The translations under genes and the position numbers were made by a program. This document shows positions 45,068-52,584 of a stretch of DNA of 64,000 nucleotides, one piece after another. The DNA comes from Chloroflexota bacterium (GTDB lineage: Bacteria; Chloroflexota; JAJPGV01): contig JAJPGV010000046.1 of NCBI GenBank assembly GCA_021325635.1, positions 1 through 64,000 of the forward strand. Reading direction: 5' to 3'. Every line of letters begins with the position of its first letter. Position 1 is the first letter of the stretch. The notes below the pieces were generated by a model. That model did no database searches. It was not told the DNA's origin and worked only from the letters and a program-made list of their open reading frames with translations.

Positions 45068-45415
45068 TCAGCCCGCTTCGATCTCCTCGGCGATAACAAC
45101 CGCCTGGTTATGCTCCCGATCCTTCGCTCCGTAGAGGATGGTCAGCGGCTGCTTCCGCGCCAGGTCGCGCAGGTGCTCCAGCCGCAGGCGCTGCTCCGGC
45201 GCGCTCAGCTCGGCCCGATACCTGGCCTTGAACTCTTCCCAGCGCCCGGGATCGTGGTTGAACCATTTCCGCAGCTCTGTGCTCGGCCCGAGATCGCGAA
45301 GCCATTCGTCGATAGCCGCTTGCGCTCGGCCGATCCCCCGCGGCCAGACCCGGTCCACGAGAACGCGCACACCGTCATCAGGGCTCCGCTCGTCGTACAC
45401 GCGCTTCAGCCGCAC
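45068..45415 (-). CDS. DUF488 family protein
   Basis: 115 residues. The family pattern is clear: VRLKRVYDERSPDDGVRVLV, DRVWPRGI, EWLRDLGPS, WFNHDP, FKARYRAEL, and the end ILYGAKDREHNQAVVI. The role is unknown (a small, possibly nucleic-acid- or sulphur-related protein). The start is placed at GTG 45415 because a GGGAGG ribosome site precedes it by about five bases; the frame remains open to 45730. It lies downstream of the ankyrin gene in the same direction. Confidence 0.88.
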   Translation of the reverse strand: MRLKRVYDERSPDDGVRVLVDRVWPRGIGRAQAAIDEWLRDLGPSTELRKWFNHDPGRWEEFKARYRAELSAPEQRLRLEHLRDLARKQPLTILYGAKDREHNQAVVIAEEIEAG

Positions 45416-45456
45416 ACCACCCTCCCACAGGACGTTGCCCAAATGGAGCAACCTGA

Positions 45457-46098
45457 TCAGCCGCTGGCGCGGACCTGGTGTCGCTCCAACAGGCCAATGA
45501 TCTCTTCCTGCTGTCGCTTGGCCTCGGCGGAGCCGCTGCCGCCACGGCCAGTGTTTTGAGTGGCGAGCAGCATTGGCGTTGAGCCACTCTTGTTCTCGAG
45601 CAGGGGATCGGCGCCACCGTCGATGAGCGCGCTTACGGCGGCGGCGCAGCGGGTACGGACGGCGCGATGCAGTGGACCCACGCCACTCTTGTCGACGCAG
45701 TTCGGATCGGCTCCCGCGCTGATGAGGCAAGCGATGATGGCCGCTTGAGCATCCGGATTCCAGTTCGCCGAATCGGGATGACCATCGGCGGCATAATGGA
45801 GCGGCTCGGCCCCGCGGCGGTTCTTGGCGTGAACGTCGGCGCCCGCGGCCAGCAGCCGTCGCGCGACTTCAGTTCGATAAGCCGCGGCCGCAACGTGCAG
45901 GGCGGAGTCGCCGGCGTAGACGTAGTGTTCCATCTCGGTGAAGTAATGTGACAGCGCATCCTGCCGGGTGGCCCCGTCCTTGACCTGCGCCTTCGCCAGC
46001 GCCGGTGACTTCTCCAGCAGTCCCAGAGCGATCGCTTCGTCGCCATGGACGATGGCGAGCAAGAAATCTGCGAGTGGTTCGGAGGAATCCGTTGTCAT
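45457..46098 (-). CDS. Ankyrin-repeat protein
   Basis: 213 residues with about four ankyrin repeats. Units include GDSALHVAAAAYRTEVARRL-LAAGADVHAKN, GAEPLHYAADG...ACLISAGADPNCVD, and GVGPLHRAVRTRC...LIDGGADPLLEN. The final STPMLLATQNTG unit ends before a charged helix. No signal peptide or catalytic domain is visible, so it is a cytoplasmic protein-interaction module. Partners are unknown. Confidence 0.9.
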   Translation of the reverse strand: MTTDSSEPLADFLLAIVHGDEAIALGLLEKSPALAKAQVKDGATRQDALSHYFTEMEHYVYAGDSALHVAAAAYRTEVARRLLAAGADVHAKNRRGAEPLHYAADGHPDSANWNPDAQAAIIACLISAGADPNCVDKSGVGPLHRAVRTRCAAAVSALIDGGADPLLENKSGSTPMLLATQNTGRGGSGSAEAKRQQEEIIGLLERHQVRASG

Positions 46099-46320
46099 GC
46101 CAGTCCCTGGCGAGATCGTACTAGCCGAACGGGAACGTTCCCACCGGCGTCCCCCGTGCCGCCACCACCATACGCGCCCCCGTCAGTCATCGATCACCCG
46201 GGCAGGAAGCCGAAGCTGCCCGCGATAGCGAAAGCGGTCCCATGGGCACACGTCGCCGAAGGCTGCGTTCCCTATAGGGGGTAGCGAGTCCCCACCGCCT
46301 GGCAGCGGTATCCTGGTGCG

Positions 46321-46761
46321 ATGCCGGCAGATACAGGCGGTCCTTACGTCGCGGCGGCCTTCTTTTGCGAGAAGGTTCTTATCGAGCAAGACAACACGCC
46401 TAGCATCATCCGTATCTTCGACAAGCTCATCGTCCGCTTGACAGCCACGCAGCCGGGAGCGAAGCCACCTCCCAATCTGCCACAAATGGCAACGGCGTTG
46501 ACTCTCTTTCTGCTGTTTCGGGCGGGGAAGGCGCGCGGGCGGGCGACGGTGAATCTAGCGATAGAACTGCCGTCGGGCATGCGTCATGAGCACCCCCAAG
46601 GCAACACGATCCACTTCGAAGGGGATGGTGAGCGCGGAGCGCAGATCATCGCAGAGATAGAGGTACCGGTGGTGGGTGAAGGGCTCTACTGGTTCGAGGT
46701 CAGCGTGGACGGAGACTTTCTGACCAAGATACCCTTGCGGGTTCAGTACCAGCCGAGCTGA
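46321..46761 (+). CDS. Conserved hypothetical beta-rich protein (DUF6941-like)
   Basis: 146 residues. A pattern of alternating beta strands (AAAFFCEKVLIEQ, IIRIFDKLIVRL, LTLFLLFRAG) ends with GLYWFEVSVDGDFLTKIPLRV. This resembles a family of small bacterial proteins that I associate with DUF6941, but the assignment is tentative. There is no signal peptide. Its 3' end overlaps the convergent gene at 46700 by 62 bases. Confidence 0.65.
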   Translation: MPADTGGPYVAAAFFCEKVLIEQDNTPSIIRIFDKLIVRLTATQPGAKPPPNLPQMATALTLFLLFRAGKARGRATVNLAIELPSGMRHEHPQGNTIHFEGDGERGAQIIAEIEVPVVGEGLYWFEVSVDGDFLTKIPLRVQYQPS

Positions 46762-47056
46762 ACCCTTTTACGCTGGGTACTTCCGTAAACCTAACCTGCG
46801 TGGTCTCTATCACTGCTGCCGCCAGCGCCTCTTTGAAGGCCGCCTCATCGCCATGGCCGGATGTGTGCTCGGCGACCAACATCTCTACCCGCGCTTCGAG
46901 TGTCCCGGCTTCTGGCCTCCGGTCAATCGACCAGGACAGGAACCAGTTCACGAATGCAGCACGATCAGTTTGAGCGGTAAGGTAGTCGCCCAGCCGCCGA
47001 TGCAACTCATCCATCGTAGGGGCTGCGGTCGCCGGCTGTGGGTATGCAACTGCCAT
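46700..47056 (-). CDS. Hypothetical protein
   Basis: 118 residues from an ATG at 47056, where GGAAGGAG lies six bases upstream, a strong start signal. Visible features are a helical middle (DELHRRLGDYL, FVNWFLSWSIDRRPEAGTLEARVEMLVAEHTSG split over two helices) and a Ser-rich C-terminus. No family was recognised. Its start codon overlaps the start of the next gene on the other strand by two bases (CATG). Confidence 0.65.
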   Translation of the reverse strand: MAVAYPQPATAAPTMDELHRRLGDYLTAQTDRAAFVNWFLSWSIDRRPEAGTLEARVEMLVAEHTSGHGDEAAFKEALAAAVIETTQVRFTEVPSVKGFSSAGTEPARVSWSESLRPR

Positions 47057-47390
47057 GTCTGATCTCCTTCCGGGCCGATCCAAAGCGGATAGTAGCACCC
47101 TGCGAAGATGGTTTCGCGAAATGGATCTATTGGGCAGGGTGGACCGAAATGAGCTTCGGATTGAGATCCGCGTGGACGAAGTGCGCGCAACCTACCTGTC
47201 AAAGGATGAGCCCGCAGGCACGCGAGCGCAGGTGCTCGAGTACTGGGATGGCGACGTTCGGCTAGCGATCGTATTCCAGTACCTTCGCCCGGATGGTGTT
47301 CGCGGCGGGAGCGGTTTGCCTGACCCCAAGATGATCCTCAGGGATGGCATCGAGTACGTGCTGGGTGTTGAACCCGACTCGGTGCTGTAA
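47055..47390 (+). CDS. Hypothetical protein
   Basis: 111 residues, mixed alpha/beta, with a protein-like composition (WFREMDLLGRVDRNELRIEI, VLEYWDGDVRLAIVFQYLRP). No family was recognised. The ATG at 47055 overlaps the divergent gene's ATG and has no ribosome site. The in-frame ATG at 47121 (MDLLGRVD) is a realistic alternative and would separate the two genes' starts by 64 bases. Confidence 0.55.
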   Translation: MSDLLPGRSKADSSTLRRWFREMDLLGRVDRNELRIEIRVDEVRATYLSKDEPAGTRAQVLEYWDGDVRLAIVFQYLRPDGVRGGSGLPDPKMILRDGIEYVLGVEPDSVL

Positions 47391-47505
47391 CTGCTACCGC
47401 AGCATGAACAGCGACAGCAGCCAATAGCTTCTTGCACAGTCAGCCCAAGGCCCTCGCTTGATATGTCCCTGGCGAAAGCGCTTCTTGATGCTGGCTCAGT
47501 TTGTG

Positions 47506-47549
47506 TGAGCCGACGGTCGGATTCGAACCGACGACCAATGGTTTACAAA
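47506..47549 (+). repeat. attL: 44-bp copy of the tRNA-Thr 3' part
   Basis: Identical over 44 bases to 61801-61844. It covers the tRNA from the anticodon loop through the T-arm and acceptor 3' strand. It lacks the 5' half, so it is not a functional tRNA. Confidence 0.95.
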
Positions 47550-47635
47550 TGCCCGTAAATCGTGCTCGGCTGCTAGCTATTCGTGCTCAAAGCATGGACA
47601 AGAACGGACACAAATAGCCACCGATTGCCAGTCAT

Positions 47636-47656
47636 TTGCTGCCGGAATTGATGCCG
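47636..47656 (+). repeat. Possible integrase arm-type site, left copy
   Basis: TTGCTGCCGGAATTG-ATGCCG matches 61721-61741 at 20 of 21 positions, in the same orientation. The two copies lie 87 bases and 60 bases inside the left and right attachment repeats. Confidence 0.6.
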
Positions 47657-47718
47657 ATTAGGCATGATGGCTTTGCGTCCCTTTAGCACACTAGCGCGCT
47701 GGTCGCATCCGCGATGAG

Positions 47719-48825
47719 CTATGAAGCTTCGGGATGAATTGCATGCCAGGCCGCAATAGACCTCGCGGCTAAGTCCTTGCGTTGCTCTGGTCCGAACCAC
47801 GAGTGGTCATCGAAAAAGTCAAGCAATGCGTCGCCCGCCACTGCGGCGGCTAGAACCAGCCTCAGAATACTGATAGAAGCACCACGAGATACCGTGTTGC
47901 GGTCAGTCTCACCCACCCAAACCTTGAAGAAAGCGGCGAGCGCAGGTGCCGCAGCTGCAAGCGACTGGCGCAACGCGCCGATGCTGTTAATTCCTACGTC
48001 TGGAAGATCGCTGGCAATACTGGCGAGCGTTCCCGACTCAAGCAGTGTGTCTTTTACAGCGCCCCCGAGTACCTCGGCCATAGCGCTGTCGAGTTGGGTC
48101 ACAAGCGGCTCGGATTGAATCAGACTTACTAGGGAGTCTCGGTCGATGCTAACGCTGTCCGGTTCGGCCGCTATTCGGTTGCCGAGTTCGCTGGTGTATT
48201 TCGCGAGTTCATCCCGCAGGCCGCAAAACTCATCGTCCGCGATTTCGAGGAGACCAGCTAATCGCGCGAAACGGCGTCTCAGTGGTCGGGGTATGGCTTG
48301 CTGGCTCTTGTAGCCGAGATCGTGCTCCATTTCCGCCCAGGCATGCTGAACCAAGGACCGGATCTGGATTTCAAATTTGAAATTTGAAAATGCACGATTC
48401 TCCCTTAGCTCAGAGCGCCTTGCGCAATGTTTGGCTACGTAATGTAGAGACAAATAGCCAAATCTATCGGGATCAATGCTGGCCCTCTTGTCAGTTGAGT
48501 TTTCGGTGTCGATATCAAATTCACGTTCAATCACGGTGGCGACGCGGTCCACGTCATCTGCAAAGTACGTAATGATTCGCATGCGGGCGACATCTGTGAC
48601 ATCAGCCAGCGCGCGATACCGGGCGTCCTCCCGCAGGAGCTTTCTTTGGAGGCTCTCTCGCTCCTTTAAGCCCTTCGAAATGACGTGTACCCGAATTCCC
48701 TCTTCATCTAACAATGCCGTGATAATGCGGGATGCGTCCTCGATAAGCGCGTGGTAATCTTGGCAACTTCTGTCGTATTCGCCGAGTATTACCGATGGGT
48801 CAGGTGGAGAATCAGGGGAGGCCAT
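47719..48825 (-). CDS. RelA/SpoT-domain alarmone synthetase-like protein with C-terminal extension
   Basis: 368 residues from ATG 48825 (a TTG at 48837 is possible). The synthetase domain (about 15-200) has the substrate-binding KGLKERESLQRKL, the Mg-binding Asp in DVTDVARMRII, the G-loop Tyr and His in FGYLSLHYVAK, and the hallmark EIQIRSLVQHAWAEMEHD. Hydrolase (HD), TGS and ACT domains are absent. A helical extension of about 170 residues follows, with one weakly hydrophobic segment (ILRLVLAAAVAGDAL). This may be a small alarmone synthetase or a toxic relative (toxSAS) used in anti-phage defence. The first gene inside the element is a typical cargo position. Confidence 0.88.
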   Translation of the reverse strand: MASPDSPPDPSVILGEYDRSCQDYHALIEDASRIITALLDEEGIRVHVISKGLKERESLQRKLLREDARYRALADVTDVARMRIITYFADDVDRVATVIEREFDIDTENSTDKRASIDPDRFGYLSLHYVAKHCARRSELRENRAFSNFKFEIQIRSLVQHAWAEMEHDLGYKSQQAIPRPLRRRFARLAGLLEIADDEFCGLRDELAKYTSELGNRIAAEPDSVSIDRDSLVSLIQSEPLVTQLDSAMAEVLGGAVKDTLLESGTLASIASDLPDVGINSIGALRQSLAAAAPALAAFFKVWVGETDRNTVSRGASISILRLVLAAAVAGDALLDFFDDHSWFGPEQRKDLAARSIAAWHAIHPEAS

Positions 48826-48826
48826 T

Positions 48827-48838
48827 CTTGTTAACAAG
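48827..48838. promoter_or_regulatory. 12-bp palindrome at the start of the RelA/SpoT-domain gene
   Basis: CTTGTTAACAAG is a perfect palindrome ending one base before the ATG on the minus strand. An operator, possibly for self-regulation, is the simplest reading. Confidence 0.4.
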
Positions 48839-48905
48839 GTAGCATAGACCAGGCAGGCGGCAATGCTCCAATGTCAACGACCGAATGGCCCCCTATACTG
48901 CACAG

Positions 48906-49100
48906 ATGAACAGTACAACAGTTCGCACCGTCCCGTGTCAATGCTGCCGCGAGTACGTCCCTGAGGCCGAAGGATTGCCCGTCGGCCGTAGCGGGCATCT
49001 CTACGAGTGCCGCTACTGTTTCTGGAATTGCTCGGGCCGAACCTGCCTAAAGATGACGAAGGCCCCTAGCGCAGGCGAGCAGCCGGACCGGACCGACTGA
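48906..49100 (+). CDS. Small cysteine-rich protein, possibly leaderless
   Basis: 64 residues with C-Q-C-C, C-R-Y-C, C and C in the first 45 residues (VPCQCCREY, YECRYCFWNCSG), suggesting zinc binding. TATACT (48894-48899) ends six bases before the ATG, the spacing expected of a leaderless mRNA. No family was recognised. Confidence 0.45.
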   Translation: MNSTTVRTVPCQCCREYVPEAEGLPVGRSGHLYECRYCFWNCSGRTCLKMTKAPSAGEQPDRTD

Positions 49101-49214
49101 CGCCACGAGTCAGCGACCCCTAGGGTAGGTTGCCGAGCGATCCAAACCAGCGACCGGAAAACTCGCTGATCCCGAATGGCCGCCAGCTAGCTGAATATGC
49201 TTCAATGATGGACT

Positions 49215-49778
49215 ATGACTTCTCTCGCGCTGGTTGTTGCGGTGGTGGTAGTTACCTCTTTGGCGTTCTCTGTTGCGGAGTGGCCGAAGAGCACCAGGAA
49301 GCAGATCGCGCGAGGCTACCAAATGGGATGCGTCGAGCTGTACAAGCGAGGTCACTACCTGTTGCGAAACGATTTCGCTAACGAGGATTTGGATCGGTTG
49401 GCCGCCGCGACCTGTAATCTCGCCTCCGGCTCGTCGCAACCCGAGACTAACAAGTTCGACTCGATACGAGCTCGATCCGCAGAAGTGTATGCACTAGAGC
49501 AAGAACTGGCGGCTAGAGACGAGCCCTATCGAGAGCTGTCAGTTAGAACCCAAAGAATGGCGTTAATAGACGCGAACATTAGGCATGGATTTCGCCCGTG
49601 GAGTCGTGGTAAACGCGCTTCTGCTGCTGTGGCGGCAGCTTGGAATGAATGTGCCTGGTTCGCTGAGAATGGGACGCTAGCGAAATACGGCGGGCAGTAC
49701 CCAGAAGAACTCAATCCGAAGCAGTACGTGGCGTTCTGCTACCGCTTCTGGCAAGAACACCAGACCGAGACGGGCTAA
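49215..49778 (+). CDS. Hypothetical membrane-anchored protein
   Basis: 187 residues. A hydrophobic N-terminal segment (about 4-20) looks like a signal anchor. The rest is soluble, helical and charged, with four cysteines (MGCVEL, ATCNLA, NECAWF, AFCYRF). No family was recognised. The start is an ATG preceded by another ATG ten bases upstream out of frame, so the exact start is uncertain. Confidence 0.6.
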   Translation: MTSLALVVAVVVVTSLAFSVAEWPKSTRKQIARGYQMGCVELYKRGHYLLRNDFANEDLDRLAAATCNLASGSSQPETNKFDSIRARSAEVYALEQELAARDEPYRELSVRTQRMALIDANIRHGFRPWSRGKRASAAVAAAWNECAWFAENGTLAKYGGQYPEELNPKQYVAFCYRFWQEHQTETG

Positions 49779-49878
49779 ACGACCGAGGTCGTTGCACAAA
49801 CTGTTACAAGATGACATAAGTTGGGACGGGCTGTCGGCGGACGCCGGCATCGCGGCCGCCTGCCGCCAGAAACCCGAC

Positions 49879-50118
49879 TTACTCGTCCCGAGTGTCTCGG
49901 AAATAAAAGCCTAAAACCGTACCGAAAATCCCGATCATGCCAGTCGTAATTCTGTCGAGAGCCTGAGTATTTCCCCATTGGTTGGCTTCCGCCCAGACAT
50001 TCGCGCCAATCAAAAAAGCCAAAAGAAGAACCAAGGCAAAGGCGAGCCACGAGCGCGACCTTTCCCTCATGTGCATCGTGTCCGGCTCGACCGAAGTCCG
50101 AGTGGATGTTACAGGCAT
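49879..50118 (-). CDS. Small membrane protein, two helices
   Basis: 79 residues: a polar N-terminus, hydrophobic helices at about 23-42 and 58-73, and an acidic end, DTRDE. Its ATG abuts the stop of the zinc-ribbon gene with no gap, so the two are one transcript. No family was recognised. Confidence 0.65.
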   Translation of the reverse strand: MPVTSTRTSVEPDTMHMRERSRSWLAFALVLLLAFLIGANVWAEANQWGNTQALDRITTGMIGIFGTVLGFYFRDTRDE

Positions 50119-50397
50119 CTAGATTGACCCGGAGTCGATGAATCCGAGTTTCTCGATATGCAGAAGGTGGGTGTTACCGCAGTTCGTACACGTTATGCCG
50201 ATCGCCGGAATTCCATATCCGCTCCAATGGGCACTAGTGCGAGCAATGAGTGGTCCAGGGCCGGATTTCAGGGGGATGATCACCAAATCCGGTGAGATAC
50301 TCCAATCTTTATTTCCGCAAAGGGGGCATCCACGGTCCCCCAATTTGAGATTGACTGCGGCTGCCAAGCTTTTAACTTGCTCGGTCGAAAACGGCAT
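50119..50397 (-). CDS. Small zinc-ribbon protein
   Basis: 92 residues with a split zinc ribbon: C24-P-L-C27 in GCPLCGNKDW and C-T-N-C in ITCTNCGNTHLLH. The Trp after the first knuckle and the final NTHLLH are typical of small phage- and bacteria-encoded ribbon proteins of unknown role. It is followed immediately by the two-helix membrane protein. Confidence 0.65.
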   Translation of the reverse strand: MPFSTEQVKSLAAAVNLKLGDRGCPLCGNKDWSISPDLVIIPLKSGPGPLIARTSAHWSGYGIPAIGITCTNCGNTHLLHIEKLGFIDSGSI

Positions 50398-50463
50398 GAC
50401 CTTAGACTACCAAGCCGGCGGTGTCGAGGCGGCCCTTGCACCGAAAAAGGGGGGCCGAGAGGC

Positions 50464-50859
50464 CTATAGGCTCCCGAATTCCCGTTCCGCGGCCTCTGCG
50501 GTTAGCACTCCTAGAACAGTTGCCTTAACTCTGTCCATGAACTTGGCCGTCTCGCGATCGAGCCAATCCATCAGGGCGGCGCGATCCTCGATGAGATCCT
50601 CAAAGGACCGGCCAGCATCGAGCAGCTCGCCGGGCGAAACGCCAAGCATAGCGGCAATGGCTTCTAGCCAATGAAGGCCCAGGCCACGGCGCCCGCGCAT
50701 CATCGTTGAAAGCTCGCTCTCCGGCATACCGATAGCGCGGGCTAGTTCGCGCTGAGTGATTCCCCGAGCGCGCATGAGCCATTCGATCATCGCGGCTGTC
50801 GCTGGACGCATGGCGCCTCGAACCTCAGCCGCTCCGCTGCTTCTACTGTTCTCATCCAT
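50464..50859 (-). CDS. XRE-family repressor-like protein
   Basis: 131 residues. A Cro/CI-type HTH spans about 24-80 (RARGITQRELARAIGMPESEL, then TMMRGRRGLGLHWLEAIAAML, LGVSPGELL). A C-terminal helical part probably dimerises. It is divergent from the rightward run at 50,988, with operator-like repeats between, the layout of a prophage master repressor. Confidence 0.85.
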   Translation of the reverse strand: MDENSRSSGAAEVRGAMRPATAAMIEWLMRARGITQRELARAIGMPESELSTMMRGRRGLGLHWLEAIAAMLGVSPGELLDAGRSFEDLIEDRAALMDWLDRETAKFMDRVKATVLGVLTAEAAEREFGSL

Positions 50860-50878
50860 GGCCTAATGGTAGCGGCTG

Positions 50879-50929
50879 CTTCGGCATTTCCGAAGCTACT
50901 TTACTTATTGCCGAAGTCGCTGGTATTCT
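50879..50929 (+). promoter_or_regulatory. Putative early promoter and repressor operators of the element
   Basis: CTTCGG-N5-CCGAAG (50879-50895) is an inverted repeat next to a promoter-like TTTACT (50900-50905), 18 bases, TATTCT (50924-50929). A third CCGAAG (50911-50916) lies inside the promoter spacer. Repressor binding there would block rightward transcription. Confidence 0.55.
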
Positions 50930-50987
50930 GAGGGCGTGAAAATAGCCGTAGCACGCTTACATCTCGGGAAGTAGGCTCGCGATCTCA

Positions 50988-52232
50988 TTGGCTGAGGCAC
51001 TTCTCGCCGACGGTTGGCTTGCCTACCTGAGACCCGCAGACCGGCGTAACCATATCGGCGATCCCACTCCGCTTATTACGGTCGATGAATTCAACATACC
51101 GTTCGGCATGGCGTTCCCATATGGGAAGCCGGCAAGCACGCACCAATTCAGCATTCAGCCGATAGCAGAGATCGAGGCTTTTTACCGCCAGGTGCATCCC
51201 CATTGGGATGAGCCGGCGCGGTGGTTGCTCGCTCACTTCGACAACACAGCCGTTTCAAAAGCAATCGGTCGGCGCCGCCCGCGATACCTCCTGACGGTTG
51301 ACACAGCACTACGTTACGCAGACGCCGTGTGGCTCGTATCGCAGAATCCGCAACCCGAGGACATCGATCGGCTGTGGGAATGGCATAGCGTAAGTCGGCT
51401 CTTTAACGACAGAGGCCTCATGGAATTGGTCGAGCGATTGGATCTTGAGGGCGCCCTGAACGCGGCTTGGAGAGCGACCATGCTCTTGGCTGTCCACAAT
51501 ACCGACGCAGCTCTAAAGCACTGCCCGGTCGCATACGATCACATCGAGCGGGCGGCCCGCGCCTCGCTACTAGATCTAGTGGGCGAACATCACGTCCGCA
51601 ACTACCGTGAAGACAAGGCTCGGCGACACCGGGATCTGCAAGAGGATCGAGCTAAGCAGAGCCTAGAGGGTCGGGTAAGTGCGCGCGGCCGACAAGAGGG
51701 GCTTGCCAACCCATATGGAGATCCCGAGGTTATCGCCGGGCGGCGTGCCTATATGGCTGACTGGAAGGTGCAAATCCGCCAAGCGCGCTATCTGGCCGGC
51801 CAATCGTGGAAGCCGACCGACAACGTAGCGGATGAGAGCGACGATGGTTGGGGAATGCGAGCCGCGTTTCTATCAAAACTGCACAACGAACCCACCGGCG
51901 ATCGTGTGGATCACGACTGGATCGGCAGGCAGCCCGATCTCGAATCTTGGCACGGTTATGGCCTGCTGCCGACCGTCGCCGACGACGAATCAGAGTACGA
52001 GCCCATGGACAAACCATCACTCACTTTTGCGTGCGAAAGACTCGGACTGACGGCAGCCGAGAGAGCGGTAGTCGCACGACTTAACGCTAAGCGGCCAGGG
52101 ACCAAGGCTACGGAATTATTCGATCTCGACAGGTACGAGGCCGATTCGAAGGTCTTGCGCCGGATGAGATGCAAACTCGGAGCAACCTACTGGCGGAATG
52201 CGCGGGTGCTAGCTAAGAAAAAGGCCGCCTGA
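50988..52232 (+). CDS. Unknown element-encoded 414-residue protein
   Basis: No family was recognised. It is the first gene rightward of the repressor/promoter region. A globular N-terminal half (to about 210) is followed by a highly charged helical region (EDKARRHRDLQEDRAKQ). The C-terminal block, LGLTAAERAVVARLNAKRPG to RMRCKLGATYWRN, looks like a DNA-binding helix bundle. The start is a TTG, since no ATG or GTG follows the upstream in-frame stop before it. The position would suit a replication or regulatory protein. Confidence 0.75.
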   Translation: MAEALLADGWLAYLRPADRRNHIGDPTPLITVDEFNIPFGMAFPYGKPASTHQFSIQPIAEIEAFYRQVHPHWDEPARWLLAHFDNTAVSKAIGRRRPRYLLTVDTALRYADAVWLVSQNPQPEDIDRLWEWHSVSRLFNDRGLMELVERLDLEGALNAAWRATMLLAVHNTDAALKHCPVAYDHIERAARASLLDLVGEHHVRNYREDKARRHRDLQEDRAKQSLEGRVSARGRQEGLANPYGDPEVIAGRRAYMADWKVQIRQARYLAGQSWKPTDNVADESDDGWGMRAAFLSKLHNEPTGDRVDHDWIGRQPDLESWHGYGLLPTVADDESEYEPMDKPSLTFACERLGLTAAERAVVARLNAKRPGTKATELFDLDRYEADSKVLRRMRCKLGATYWRNARVLAKKKAA

Positions 52233-52262
52233 TGTCCGATTTTCGGTAGGCGAACTCCTTAA

Positions 52263-52291
52263 AGAGTGGAAGAGCCGTTGCTCTTCACTCT
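52263..52291 (+). other. mRNA hairpin before the next gene's ribosome site
   Basis: AGAGT-g-GAAGAGC, loop CGTT, GCTCTTC-ACTCT forms a 12-bp stem with one bulged G. No T-tract follows. It lies between the unknown 414-residue gene and an AAAGGAGA ribosome site, so it may separate or process the transcripts. Confidence 0.5.
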
Positions 52292-52308
52292 GGCAGAAAG
52301 GAGAAATC

Positions 52309-52527
52309 ATGCTCGCCAATCCGACCCTGATCTTGGCCGCCGAAGATCCGAGTATTGGCCGTCAGCGGTTGCTTGCGTTGTCAAGCGACCGCCGTCATAT
52401 CGGCTCGCTCTTACGCAGCCTGATCGCCGAAGCGCTTTCGGATGCGCACGGTCCCTGTGCAGCCGACGAAGTTGAGGAAGCTCAAAGGCTTCGCCGCGTC
52501 GCGGGACAACTGCGAATCGAAGCCTGA
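52309..52527 (+). CDS. Hypothetical small helical protein
   Basis: 72 residues, mostly helical and charged (SSDRRHIGSLLRSLIAEALS, EEAQRLRRVAGQLRI). No family was recognised. An AAAGGAGA ribosome site seven bases upstream of the ATG strongly supports translation. Confidence 0.7.
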   Translation: MLANPTLILAAEDPSIGRQRLLALSSDRRHIGSLLRSLIAEALSDAHGPCAADEVEEAQRLRRVAGQLRIEA

Positions 52528-52584
52528 GGCGACCGTCGTTAGGGCGATCCCGCCCGCTTCCATGAAACCGCAAAGGAGCTACCC

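Larger units (their letters stand above)
47391..47718. other. Gene-free junction at the left end of the integrated element
   Basis: Holds the left 44-bp attachment repeat, two TCGTGCTC motifs (about 47561-47589) and an arm-like repeat at 47636-47656. Apart from these no gene or RNA is seen. Confidence 0.6.

Noticed and set aside
47506-47549. A second tRNA-Thr gene
   Set aside because: Only the 3' part (from the anticodon loop on) is present; D-arm and 5' acceptor strand are missing, so it is an attachment-site remnant.
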